A stretch of 64,000 nucleotides of DNA from Flavobacterium panici. GTDB lineage: Bacteria > Bacteroidota > Bacteroidia > Flavobacteriales > Flavobacteriaceae. The notes under the pieces were generated by a model. The model saw only the letters and a list, made by a program, of their open reading frames with translations, ran no database searches and was not told the origin of the DNA. Below, in pieces: positions 25,884 to 34,338 of the stretch (position 1 is its first letter; each line of letters opens with the position of its first letter). Location: NCBI RefSeq assembly GCF_903819335.1, contig NZ_CAIJDE010000038.1, positions 1 to 64,000 of the forward strand, written 5' to 3'. A program made the translations under genes and the position numbers.

Positions 25884-25900
25884 TAAAAAACAAAAATGTA

Positions 25901-27418
25901 ATGAACAAAAAAGTTATCCTTATGATTTTAGATGGTTGGGGAAAATCTCCTGACCCTAAAGTATCTGCAATAGACAATGCAAATGTTCCATTTATAAATA
26001 GTCTTTACAAAAATTACCCAAGCGCTCAATTGCGTACTGACGGATTAAACGTAGGTTTACCTGAAGGTCAAATGGGAAATAGTGAAGTTGGGCACATGAA
26101 CCTTGGTGCCGGAAGGATTGTATATCAGGATTTAGCAAAAATTAATTTAGCCGTAGCGCACAAAACACTTGCCAAAGAACAAGTGTTAATCGATGCTTTT
26201 ACTTACGCTAAAAACAACAATAAAAAAGTACACTTTTTAGGATTAGTTTCTGATGGAGGTGTTCACTCTCATACTTCTCACTTACGTGGATTAATCGACG
26301 CTTCGCAAGAGTATGGTTTAGATCAGGTCTATATTCACGCTTTTACAGACGGACGTGACGTTGACCCGAAATCCGGAGCAAAGTACATTCATGATTTAGA
26401 TGAATATATTAAAGATACTCCGGTAAAAATTGCTTCTATCGTTGGTCGTTATTATGCAATGGACCGTGATAAACGTTGGGAACGTGTAAAACTAGCTTAC
26501 GATTTAGTAGTAAACGGAGTTGGAATTCCATCTACAAACGCTGTAGCAAGTGTTCTTGACAGTTATGCACACGATGTTACTGACGAATTTATCGAGCCGG
26601 TTGTAATTGTAAATGAAGAACAAAAACCTTTGGCAACTATTATTGAAGGCGATGTTGTCATCTTCTTTAACTTTAGAACAGACAGAGGACGTGAACTTAC
26701 TGAAGCACTTTCTCAACATGATTTCCACGAGCAAAACATGCACAAGTTAAACTTGTATTATGTAACGCTTACGAACTACGACGAAACGTATCAAAACGTA
26801 AAAGTCGTTTACAATAAAGATAATATCACGGAAACGCTTGGTGAAGTTTTAGAAAAAGCGGGCAAAAAACAAATTCGTATTGCTGAAACGGAGAAATATC
26901 CACACGTAACTTTCTTCTTTTCAGGCGGAAGAGAAACTCCTTTTGAAGGTGAATCAAGAATTTTGAGAAATTCTCCAAAAGTTGCAACTTACGATTTACA
27001 GCCAGAAATGAGTGCTTACGAACTTGCTGATGCTCTTGTTCCTGAATTGAACAAAGGCGAAGTTGATTTCGTTTGTTTAAACTTTGCAAACGGAGACATG
27101 GTTGGACACACAGGAATTATGAGTGCTGCAATTAAAGCTTGTGAAGCAGTTGACGCTTGCGCGAAAAAAGTAATCGATGCTGCTCTTGCAAACGACTACA
27201 CGACAATCGTAATTGCTGATCACGGAAACTGCGAAACAATGATCAATCCTGACGGAAGCCCAAATACTGCACACACAACAAACCCAGTACCGATTATTTT
27301 AGTTGACAAACAATTGAAAAATATTCAGGATGGTGTTCTTGGCGACATCGCTCCTACTATTTTAGAATTAATGGGAGTCCAGCAGCCAAACGCAATGACT
27401 TGTCATTCGTTATTATAA
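25901..27418 (+). CDS. gpmI: 2,3-bisphosphoglycerate-independent phosphoglycerate mutase
   Basis: The 505-residue alkaline-phosphatase superfamily enzyme interconverts 3- and 2-phosphoglycerate in glycolysis and gluconeogenesis. The metal-binding start MILDGWG (D11), the phosphoserine nucleophile S61 in GQMGNSEVGHMNLGAGR, the HAFTDGRDVDP and IVGRYYAMDRDKRWER substrate-binding segments, and the late metal site VIADHGNCE are all intact. Length matches the family. A strong terminator follows. In the absence of other mutases in view this is probably the main enzyme. Confidence 0.96.
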   Translation: MNKKVILMILDGWGKSPDPKVSAIDNANVPFINSLYKNYPSAQLRTDGLNVGLPEGQMGNSEVGHMNLGAGRIVYQDLAKINLAVAHKTLAKEQVLIDAFTYAKNNNKKVHFLGLVSDGGVHSHTSHLRGLIDASQEYGLDQVYIHAFTDGRDVDPKSGAKYIHDLDEYIKDTPVKIASIVGRYYAMDRDKRWERVKLAYDLVVNGVGIPSTNAVASVLDSYAHDVTDEFIEPVVIVNEEQKPLATIIEGDVVIFFNFRTDRGRELTEALSQHDFHEQNMHKLNLYYVTLTNYDETYQNVKVVYNKDNITETLGEVLEKAGKKQIRIAETEKYPHVTFFFSGGRETPFEGESRILRNSPKVATYDLQPEMSAYELADALVPELNKGEVDFVCLNFANGDMVGHTGIMSAAIKACEAVDACAKKVIDAALANDYTTIVIADHGNCETMINPDGSPNTAHTTNPVPIILVDKQLKNIQDGVLGDIAPTILELMGVQQPNAMTCHSLL

Positions 27419-27437
27419 AAACTAATTTTTTATATAA

Positions 27438-27475
27438 AAAAGGGACTAATTTTAAAATTAGTCCCTTTTGTTTTT
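27438..27475. terminator. Rho-independent terminator after gpmI
   Basis: A 16-bp perfect inverted repeat (AAAAGGGACTAATTTT then AAAATTAGTCCCTTTT, 27438..27469) is followed by T-rich DNA. No spacer separates the arms, so the central A/T pairs must form the loop. Confidence 0.85.
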
Positions 27476-27484
27476 AAGCATTTT

Positions 27485-27586
27485 TGTCATTTCGAGGAAC
27501 GAGAAATCTCCGTAAGTAGCTCTACAAAGATTGACGACATTAGGAACGGAGCTTCTTGCGGAGATTTCTCGTTCCTCGAAATGACA
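27485..27586. repeat. TGTCATTTCGA intergenic inverted-repeat element (copy 1)
   Basis: Perfect 28-bp arms (27485..27512, 27559..27586) enclose a 46-bp spacer containing CTCTACAAAGATTGACGA. Related copies are at 53084..53183 and, truncated, at 62219. This is a widely dispersed flavobacterial-type intergenic repeat, judged by general recognition. Confidence 0.8.
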
Positions 27587-27598
27587 AGATTGTGTATA

Positions 27599-28852
27599 TT
27601 ACATTATAAAATAATGATACAATTGTTCAACACCATAAATCACAAGTCCGATAATCCCTCCTACCAAAGTTCCGTTGATTCTGATGTATTGAAGATCTTT
27701 TCCTATTTCTAGTTCTAATTTTTCCGAAACTTCTTTTCCGTCCCAGCTTTTTACGGTTGATGAAATTAAATCTCCAATTACCTTTTTATTGTTTAGAAGA
27801 ACAGATAGCAAATCATTTTTGATAAAATTATTGATTTTGTCAATCATAATGGTGTCTTCTTTAATACCATTTCCAAAAGTTTGAATTAAACCCGAAACAC
27901 TATTTTTAATAGACGATTCATCGCCTTTATTTAAATCATTAGTTATTGAGAGTTTTATTTCGTCCCAAATTCCGTTGATATAATCCTGAACTTCTTTTTT
28001 TCCTGCAAAACTCAAAATCATATCGTTGATTTTAACTCGCATTTCTTCGGAATTTTTGACTTTCTCCAAAAAATTAAAAATATACTCATCAATCTTTTGG
28101 CGCACTGCGCTGTCCGGTTTTTTAGCTTCATTTAAAAAATCCTGTAAACCATTAAAAACACCTTCGGTAATACTTTTATCAGCCAGTCCGAAGCTTAAAA
28201 ACGGAGTCGATGCTTTTACTTTTTGTCTGATTAAATCTTTATTATTAGTCAATTCGCTGCTCATTACTTCCAGAAGATTTGTCAGCATTTGATTTTTTAA
28301 ATCCCCTTTTTGCAAAGGTTCTAAAGCAACTGCAACCCAGTCACCGAAGTTTATTCCTTCCAGTTTTTCTTTAAATTGAACCTGAATAAATCTTTTCACA
28401 TCTTCATCTTTTATGGTTCTCAAAATTCCGGGAATAAGATTTACCGCAACAACATTCGCAATTTTATCTGCATTTTCTTCCTCTGAAAGCCATTCTGAAG
28501 CTTTTGTAGCAAAGTTGAATTCATCGAGTTTAATTTCCAGTTTTTCTCGATTTAGAAATTCTTCTGAAACAAAATTCCCGAGATTTTCTCCAATTTCATT
28601 TTTCTTCGTCGGAATAATAGCCGTATGCCAAATCGGAATCCCAAGCGGATGGCGAAATAAAGCTACAACCGCAAACCAATCGGCAATTCCACCAACCATT
28701 GCCGCTTCGCTAAAAGCCTGCAGTATTGGAATTTTAAAATAAATAGCAATTATAAAAAGAAGCACCGCAAAACCCAAAAGCGCCAAAGCACTTGCCTGCA
28801 TTTTCCTTAAAGCTTTTATTTTAACTATATCTTGATCTGTAGCAGTTTCCAT
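27599..28852 (-). CDS. DUF445 family membrane protein
   Basis: The 417-residue protein is read from the ATG at 28852 (METATDQDIVK). Two hydrophobic N-terminal segments (about 18-40 and 48-65) flank the family hallmark AAMVGGIADWFAVVALFRHPLGIPIWHTAIIP. A long helical, charged middle region and a C-terminal membrane segment (YIRINGTLVGGIIGLVIYG) follow, the usual YjiN/DUF445 layout. No enzymatic role is known to me. It is transcribed alone; the TGTCATTTCGA element touches its 3' end. Confidence 0.88.
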   Translation of the reverse strand: METATDQDIVKIKALRKMQASALALLGFAVLLFIIAIYFKIPILQAFSEAAMVGGIADWFAVVALFRHPLGIPIWHTAIIPTKKNEIGENLGNFVSEEFLNREKLEIKLDEFNFATKASEWLSEEENADKIANVVAVNLIPGILRTIKDEDVKRFIQVQFKEKLEGINFGDWVAVALEPLQKGDLKNQMLTNLLEVMSSELTNNKDLIRQKVKASTPFLSFGLADKSITEGVFNGLQDFLNEAKKPDSAVRQKIDEYIFNFLEKVKNSEEMRVKINDMILSFAGKKEVQDYINGIWDEIKLSITNDLNKGDESSIKNSVSGLIQTFGNGIKEDTIMIDKINNFIKNDLLSVLLNNKKVIGDLISSTVKSWDGKEVSEKLELEIGKDLQYIRINGTLVGGIIGLVIYGVEQLYHYFIM

Positions 28853-28934
28853 GATTATCACATTTTACTACTAATTTATGGCTTTTTTCTGAGATATTAA
28901 ATTAAAAACCCAACTCATCGCAATGAAAGAGTTT

Positions 28935-29023
28935 GCCACGAATTACACAAATTTTCACGAATTACTTTGTCTTTAAAAATTATTCCAAATTTAGAATTCG
29001 TGCTAATTCGTGAAATTCGTGGC
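28935..29023. repeat. Cacgaatt-type palindrome (copy 1)
   Basis: Arms 28935..28963 and 28995..29023 pair over 29 bp with 4 mismatches (25/29). Each arm is made of short cacgaatt-like words repeated head to tail. An additional TTCGTGGCAAAAAA tail follows before the map promoter. Related copies are at 29927/30394, 39222 and 55891. Confidence 0.75.
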
Positions 29024-29078
29024 GAAAAAACCTAATTCGTGGCAAAAAAAATTACTCAAAAAATAATATTAAAAATTG

Positions 29079-29086
29079 TACTTTTG
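29079..29086 (+). promoter_or_regulatory. -7 promoter element of map
   Basis: TACTTTTG matches TAnnTTTG and lies 21 bp before the ATG at 29108. This supports the start at 29108 over the upstream in-frame ATG at 29039, which lies in repeat DNA before the promoter. Confidence 0.55.
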
Positions 29087-29107
29087 CGAACTGAAAATCT
29101 GAAAAAT

Positions 29108-29926
29108 ATGATTATCCAAAAAACGAGAGAGGAAATCGAATTAATGCGCGAAAGTGCTTTGATCGTATCGAAAACATTAGGAATGATTGCTTCTGAAATT
29201 AAAGAAGGAGTTACTACATTATATCTGGACAAATTAGCCGAAGAATTCATTCGTGATCACGGTGCAGTTCCTAGCTTTTTAGGATTGTACGGTTTCCCGA
29301 ATTCACTTTGTATGAGTCCGAATTCTCAGGTTGTACACGGGATTCCGAATAATACACCTTTACAAAGTGGTGATGTAATTTCTGTAGACTGCGGTGCGTT
29401 CAAAAACGGATATCATGGAGATCACGCTTATAGTTTCGAAATTGGAGAAGTTGCGCCAGAAGTTAAAAAACTTTTGCAGATAACTAAAGAATCTCTTTAC
29501 GTTGGGATTAGAGAATTTAAAGCCGGAAATCGCGTAGAAGATGTTGGGAATGCGATTCAAAAATATACAGAATCTCACGGTTACGGAGTTGTTCGTGAAT
29601 TGGTTGGACATGGTTTAGGACAAAAAATGCACGAAGAACCTGAAATGCCAAACTACGGAAAACGCGGTCGCGGAAAACTTTTTGTTGAAGGAATGGTGGT
29701 TGCCATTGAACCTATGATTAACATGGGAACAAGAAACATCAAACAACATAAAGACGGCTGGACAATTACAACTGCAGACGGAAAAGCAAGCGCGCATTTC
29801 GAACATGATGTAGCGTTAATAGATGGTAAACCAGAATTATTATCGACTTTCCAATACATCTACAAAGCATTAGGAATCGAAAGCAACGAAGAAGACGAAT
29901 TTAGAAAAGTGCCGTTAGTATTATAA
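29108..29926 (+). CDS. map: Type I methionine aminopeptidase
   Basis: The 272-residue enzyme removes N-terminal Met from nascent proteins. The five metal ligands D94 (VDCGAF), D105 (GDHAYS), H168 (VGHGLG), E201 (AIEPM) and E232 (FEHDV) are all present, as is H175 of the substrate pocket. The start MIIQKTREEIELMRESA is the usual type I N-terminus; the longer frame from 29039 adds 23 poorly conserved residues upstream of the promoter. The stop codon is immediately followed by the inverted repeat bounding the GxxExxY gene. Confidence 0.95.
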   Translation: MIIQKTREEIELMRESALIVSKTLGMIASEIKEGVTTLYLDKLAEEFIRDHGAVPSFLGLYGFPNSLCMSPNSQVVHGIPNNTPLQSGDVISVDCGAFKNGYHGDHAYSFEIGEVAPEVKKLLQITKESLYVGIREFKAGNRVEDVGNAIQKYTESHGYGVVRELVGHGLGQKMHEEPEMPNYGKRGRGKLFVEGMVVAIEPMINMGTRNIKQHKDGWTITTADGKASAHFEHDVALIDGKPELLSTFQYIYKALGIESNEEDEFRKVPLVL

Positions 29927-29975
29927 CACGGATTTCACGAATTTGCACGGATTAATACTGTGGTGAAATTTCACG
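29927..29975. repeat. Left 49-bp inverted repeat of the GxxExxY unit
   Basis: It begins directly after the map stop codon. Its reverse complement matches 30394..30442 at 45 of 49 positions, with the inner 30 bp identical. It is built from cacggatt/cacgaatt words like the palindromes at 28935, 39222 and 55891. Confidence 0.9.
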
Positions 29976-30000
29976 GATTGAAAGATTGAATGAAGAATGA

Positions 30001-30378
30001 ATGATGAGTGAATTATATTTAAGAGATGAATCCTATAAAATTATTGGGATTTGTATGGAGGTCCATAAAATTTTAGGAAAAGGACATAGTGAAAAGGTTT
30101 ATGGAGATGCTTTAGAATATGAATTTCAACGAAATGAGATTCCTTATAATCGTGAATTAAGATATAATATCGCTTACAAAGACATTGTATTACCAAGTTA
30201 CTATTTTGCAGACTTCGTTATTTTCGATGAAATTATTTTAGAGCTTAAAGCGATTGCAACATTAACAACAAGTGAAATCAAGCAGACATTAAATTATTTG
30301 GCTGCATCAAAAAATAAATTAGGCCTATTAGTCAATTTTGGAGAAGACAGCCTTAAATACAAAAGAATAATACTATAA
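30001..30378 (+). CDS. GxxExxY protein (PD-(D/E)XK nuclease superfamily)
   Basis: The protein has 125 residues, the normal length for the family. The name-giving motif is GHSEKVY (28-34, preceded by CMEVHKILGK). A PD-(D/E)XK-like core is visible as D71 in FADFVIF and E81-x-K83 in LELKAI. The family is predicted to fold as a nuclease, but biochemical function is not known to me. The first two codons are both ATG (30001, 30004). The gene is enclosed by 49-bp inverted repeats, an arrangement unlike its neighbours. The base composition is more AT-rich than map or the methyltransferase. A selfish or repeat-associated role is an inference. Confidence 0.88.
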   Translation: MMSELYLRDESYKIIGICMEVHKILGKGHSEKVYGDALEYEFQRNEIPYNRELRYNIAYKDIVLPSYYFADFVIFDEIILELKAIATLTTSEIKQTLNYLAASKNKLGLLVNFGEDSLKYKRIIL

Positions 30379-30393
30379 CCCAAATCAAAAGTT

Positions 30394-30442
30394 CGTGAAA
30401 TTTCACCACAGTATTAATCCGTGTTAATTTGTGAAATTCGTG
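30394..30442. repeat. Right 49-bp inverted repeat of the GxxExxY unit
   Basis: It pairs with 29927..29975 (45/49). It begins 15 bp after the GxxExxY stop codon and ends 17 bp before the GTG start of the methyltransferase, so the methyltransferase leader lies at its outer edge. Confidence 0.9.
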
Positions 30443-30459
30443 TTCAAACTTATTTAACT

Positions 30460-31233
30460 GTGAAAAAACTATTCAAACTAGTACTTAATACAATCCCGCG
30501 TCCTTTATTAATTCGTTTGAGTTATGTAGCGCGTCCTATTTTAGCTTTATCATTAAAAGGAAGTAAATTTACTGACCCTATTGATGGCAGAAGCTTTAAA
30601 TCGTTTTTACCTTACGGGTACGGAAAACAGCGTAACAATGTGCTTTCGCCAAGTACACTTTCTTTAGAAAGACACCGTTTGCTTTGGTTATATTTAAACG
30701 ATCAGACTGATTTTTTTACAGCACCAAAAAAAGTACTTCATTTTGCTCCGGAACAAGCTTTTTATAAAAGATTCCGCAAGCAGAAAAACCTGAATTACAC
30801 GACAACCGATTTGTTTTCGCCTTTGGCAGATGTAAAAGCAGATATCTGTAATTTACCATTTAAAGACAACGAATATGATGTGATTTTATGTAATCACGTT
30901 TTAGAACATATTCCGGATGATACAAAAGCAATGCAGGAATTATTCCGCGTTTTAAAACCGGGCGGAATGGCGATTTTACAAATTCCACAGGATTTAAACC
31001 GTGAAGTTACTTTCGCAGACGATTCAATTACAGATCAAAAAGAGCGTGCTAAAATATTCGGACAATACGATCACGTTCGTATTTACGGACGCGATTATTT
31101 CGATAAATTAAGAAGCATTGGTTTTATTGTAATTGAAGAAGATTATACCAATAAAATTTCACCAGAATTAGTAGAAAAATACTGTTTGGCAAAAGGCGAG
31201 ATTATTCCGCTTTGCTTTAAACAGGAAAACTAA
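30460..31233 (+). CDS. Class I SAM-dependent methyltransferase
   Basis: The 257-residue protein is read from GTG at 30460 (MKKLFKLVLNTIPRPLLIR). A further GTG at 30421 was rejected because the added 13 codons come from the repeat arm. The Methyltransf_11-type core shows ADICNLPFKDNEYDVILCNH (motif II/III region) and HIPDDTKAMQELFRVLKPGG. The GxGxG-like motif I is atypical (LHFAPEQAFYKRF). Substrate unknown; a lipid or glycan acceptor is possible given the basic, hydrophobic N-terminus. Its promoter is not evident and may have been affected by the upstream inverted repeat. Confidence 0.8.
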   Translation: MKKLFKLVLNTIPRPLLIRLSYVARPILALSLKGSKFTDPIDGRSFKSFLPYGYGKQRNNVLSPSTLSLERHRLLWLYLNDQTDFFTAPKKVLHFAPEQAFYKRFRKQKNLNYTTTDLFSPLADVKADICNLPFKDNEYDVILCNHVLEHIPDDTKAMQELFRVLKPGGMAILQIPQDLNREVTFADDSITDQKERAKIFGQYDHVRIYGRDYFDKLRSIGFIVIEEDYTNKISPELVEKYCLAKGEIIPLCFKQEN

Positions 31234-31235
31234 TT

Positions 31236-31266
31236 TTTTCACGATATAAGTGATATAAGTTCATTT
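31236..31266. repeat. Half copy of the ATATAAGTGATATAAGTT element
   Basis: TCACGATATAAGTGATATAA and its flanks match the left arm and flanks of the element at 19957. No right arm follows; instead the stem of a terminator begins. Confidence 0.65.
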
Positions 31267-31268
31267 TA

Positions 31269-31310
31269 AAAGAGTTTTCAAATTATTGATATTTTGAAAA
31301 CTCTTTATTT
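31269..31310 (+). terminator. Rho-independent terminator after the methyltransferase gene
   Basis: A 14-bp stem AAAGAGTTTTCAAA (31269..31282) pairs with TTTGAAAACTCTTT (31293..31306) across a 10-nt loop, followed by A/T-rich DNA with several Ts. Confidence 0.75.
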
Positions 31311-31354
31311 TTTTGCCCAATAACTAATTTACAAGCCAACCAAATCCCTAAACC

Positions 31355-34255
31355 TTGGAACCTACAAAATCATTTCAGTTCTGTTTTGACATCAGTTTTG
31401 AAAAAAATCTGAATGTTTATATTCCAACATCCTACATCGTTGAGAATACCGATGAAATCAAATATCTGGACAAAAAAGCAACCGCCGGAATAATTCAAAG
31501 TTTCGGAATTGTTTTTGACGATTTAGATTCGAATACAAAAAAAATACTGACTGCCTGCGAGTCTTTAAAACCTGAATTCATATTCAAAAAATTCAGTGCC
31601 AAAATAAAATCGGCAAAAACCATTGCTGATTTACAAAAAGATTCAAAAATTGAGTTTGCAATCCGTCAGCATTTAAAATTAAATCTGTCTTCTTTTTACA
31701 GTTTAATTGTTGAAGGACAATTTCCGTTGTCGATAAACATTGGCCCTGAAAAAGATTTTTACCGTTCGAGAGTTGATATTAGTCCGCTTTATTTTGAACC
31801 TCAAATTCAATTTGACAAACACGCCGAAGGAATTACGTATACCCTTTCTTTAAAAGAAAATGAAACAGCTTTTTTACCAATGGAAAGCAATGTTGATATC
31901 CTTTTAGATGAACCGGGCTGGTTGATTATCAATAAAAAATTAGGTCAGTTAACAGCCCTTAATGCTAAAAAACTGATGCCTTTTTTAAAGAAAAAATCAA
32001 TCGAAATACCTTCAAAATTAGTTGATGATTATTTTAAAAATTTTATTCCTGAAATAGCTAAAAAAATTGATATCGAAGCAACAGGTTTTGAAATTGAACA
32101 GCGTGATGAAATCACTTCCTGCACGATTCAGCCGATTTACGATTTCTTTAAAAACTGTTATTACCTCAACCTTTATTTTGATTATAACGGCTATTCATTT
32201 GACGGAAGTAAAACAAAGAAAACACATTCGTTTGTAGATTTCAGTGTTGCAAATGAACCTAAAATCATTCAGTTTAAACGAAATGCTGATGAAAATTTGT
32301 ATGTCGATAAATTAACCGAAATTGGTTTAATAAAAATCAAAAACGAGTTATTTGGATTAAATTCTGAGGCTGAAACTTCAGATCCTTATATCAACATTCA
32401 ATTGATAATTGACAATAAAGAAAAGCTGGAAAGTTTAGGTTTTAACATTCAAAATTTAAAGCTGGAAAGCAAAGAAATTGTTACTTCAAATCATACCGTT
32501 TCTGCGTCAAAAGATACAAATGGAGATTGGTTTGACATCAAAATTATCATTACAATTGGGTCGTATACAATTAATTTCAGCGAAATTATTCCGAATATAA
32601 AAAGCAAAGAAAGACTCTTTCCTCTTCCTGATGGAAACTATTTTTTGATTCCATTAGAATGGTTCAGCAAATACAGTTCGCTGGCAAAACTCGGAAAAAT
32701 AGAAAGCGGAACTTTACTTTTACGCAAAAGTAATTTCACTGCCCTTGATGCTATTGCCGAAATCAAAGACGATGTAACTTATAAAGCTGAATATGTGGCT
32801 TCTGATTTATTAAAAGCAACTTTAAGACCGTATCAAATTGACGGTGTAAAATGGCTTTTAGGGCATTTTAATTCCAATTTGGGCGCTTGTCTGGCAGATG
32901 ATATGGGACTTGGGAAGACGTTACAGACTTTAGCCGTTCTGGTTGCCGTTCAGGAACAATTAGGATTTACGACTAAAACTACCAATTTTGATTTATTTGC
33001 AAACGAAACTACTGTAGAAAGAGAACCGCTTAAAACTTTGATTGTTTTACCTTCTTCATTGGTTTTTAACTGGTACAACGAATCTGCAAAGTTCACTCCG
33101 CATTTTTCGAAAATGCAATATGTGGGGAATGACCGAAAACAATTAGTCGCAAGACTAGCAACAACTGATTTAATTTTTACCAGTTACAGCATCGTTCATC
33201 GTGATATTTCAATTTTAGAAAAATATGATTTTCGTTATTTGATTTTGGACGAAAGTCAATACATTAAAAATAAAAATTCTAAGATTTTTAAAGCCATAAA
33301 CAAAATAAGTACGGGTCATAAAATTGCTTTAAGTGGTACGCCAATCGAAAATTCGCTTGACGATTTATGGTCGCAAATGCAGTTTATAAATCCGGATATT
33401 TTGGGAACTTATAATTTCTTTGCAGAAAATTTTAAAATTCCGATTGAGAAAAAGCAGAATGAAGATGTTTTATCTGAATTAAAAAATCTGGTTCAGCCTT
33501 ATATTTTGCGACGAACCAAGGAACAGGTTTTAAAGGATTTACCTGAATTATCAGAGCAGATTTATTATTGTGAAATGGACCCTGAACAGGAAAAATTATA
33601 TGAACAGGAAAAATCAAAAGCGCGTAACTTTTTATTAAAAATGGATGGCTCAAGTCCTGACAAAATCAGCATTATTAATACGCTGATGAAGTTAAGACAA
33701 CTGAGTAACCACCCAAAAATGGTAGATCAGGAATCTGAAATTGATTCGGGAAAATATATTGCGGTTACTAATTATCTCGAAAATTTAGTCAAAGCAAAAC
33801 AGAAAGTAATCATTTTCAGTTCGTTTGTTACCAACCTGCATTTCTATACAGATTGGTGCAAGGAAAACAAAATAACCTATTGTGAAATTACAGGCGAAAC
33901 GCCAGCCAGCAAAAGAGAACAGCAGGTAAAACTGTTTCAGGAAAAAGAAGAACCTTTATTGTTTTTTATTTCGCTAAAAGCCGGAGGAGTTGGTTTGAAT
34001 ATTACCAAAGCTTCTTATGTTTTATTTTTAGATCCTTGGTGGAATCCTTTCGCAGAAAAACAAGGAGTTGGAAGGGCACACCGAATTGGGCAGCTGAATA
34101 AAGTAAACGTTGTTCGTTTTATTTCGAAAAATACAGTAGAAGAAAAAATCATCAAACTGCAGGAAAATAAAAAGCTTTTATCTGATTCACTTTTAGAAGA
34201 AAGCTACATAAATGATGAGATCGAAGCTAATTTAGAATACATTTTAAATTCTTAA
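31355..34255 (+). CDS. SNF2-family DEAD/DEAH-box helicase
   Basis: The 966-residue protein has a probable TTG start at 31355; no good in-frame ATG lies nearby. The N-terminal half (1-490) is a variable region without recognised domain. The SNF2 core follows: Walker A ADDMGLGKT (about 514-522), motif II DESQ (ILDESQYIKN, in place of DEAH/DEGH), motif III SGTPIENSLDDLWSQ, and the C-terminal RecA lobe with FISLKAGGVGLNITKASYV and GRAHRIGQ. It translocates on double-stranded DNA; probable role in transcription or DNA repair. Monocistronic, after a terminator. Confidence 0.9.
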   Translation: MEPTKSFQFCFDISFEKNLNVYIPTSYIVENTDEIKYLDKKATAGIIQSFGIVFDDLDSNTKKILTACESLKPEFIFKKFSAKIKSAKTIADLQKDSKIEFAIRQHLKLNLSSFYSLIVEGQFPLSINIGPEKDFYRSRVDISPLYFEPQIQFDKHAEGITYTLSLKENETAFLPMESNVDILLDEPGWLIINKKLGQLTALNAKKLMPFLKKKSIEIPSKLVDDYFKNFIPEIAKKIDIEATGFEIEQRDEITSCTIQPIYDFFKNCYYLNLYFDYNGYSFDGSKTKKTHSFVDFSVANEPKIIQFKRNADENLYVDKLTEIGLIKIKNELFGLNSEAETSDPYINIQLIIDNKEKLESLGFNIQNLKLESKEIVTSNHTVSASKDTNGDWFDIKIIITIGSYTINFSEIIPNIKSKERLFPLPDGNYFLIPLEWFSKYSSLAKLGKIESGTLLLRKSNFTALDAIAEIKDDVTYKAEYVASDLLKATLRPYQIDGVKWLLGHFNSNLGACLADDMGLGKTLQTLAVLVAVQEQLGFTTKTTNFDLFANETTVEREPLKTLIVLPSSLVFNWYNESAKFTPHFSKMQYVGNDRKQLVARLATTDLIFTSYSIVHRDISILEKYDFRYLILDESQYIKNKNSKIFKAINKISTGHKIALSGTPIENSLDDLWSQMQFINPDILGTYNFFAENFKIPIEKKQNEDVLSELKNLVQPYILRRTKEQVLKDLPELSEQIYYCEMDPEQEKLYEQEKSKARNFLLKMDGSSPDKISIINTLMKLRQLSNHPKMVDQESEIDSGKYIAVTNYLENLVKAKQKVIIFSSFVTNLHFYTDWCKENKITYCEITGETPASKREQQVKLFQEKEEPLLFFISLKAGGVGLNITKASYVLFLDPWWNPFAEKQGVGRAHRIGQLNKVNVVRFISKNTVEEKIIKLQENKKLLSDSLLEESYINDEIEANLEYILNS

Positions 34256-34277
34256 TAAATCGCTTCATCCAATAAAT

Positions 34278-34338
34278 GGCATCTTATTACGTTTAATAAA
34301 ATTCTTATATTTACAATCTTACAACGTAATAAGATGCC
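34278..34338 (+). promoter_or_regulatory. Inverted repeat containing the promoter and start codon of the T9SS plug gene
   Basis: GGCATCTTATTACG (34278..34291) and CGTAATAAGATGCC (34325..34338) are perfect 14-bp inverted repeats 33 bp apart. The ATG (34334) lies in the right arm. A -7-like TATATTTA (34306..34313) is in the loop. A transcript starting in the loop contains only one arm, whereas read-through from the SNF2 gene would contain both and could hide the start codon. Confidence 0.65.

Noticed and set aside
29039..29107. Extended N-terminus of map from the ATG at 29039
   Set aside because: The 23 extra residues come from repeat DNA and the map -7 element lies inside this stretch, so it is upstream of transcription start.
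31236..31310. A possible riboswitch between the methyltransferase and the SNF2 gene
   Set aside because: The fold is explained by a half repeat plus a simple terminator; no known riboswitch core is visible.
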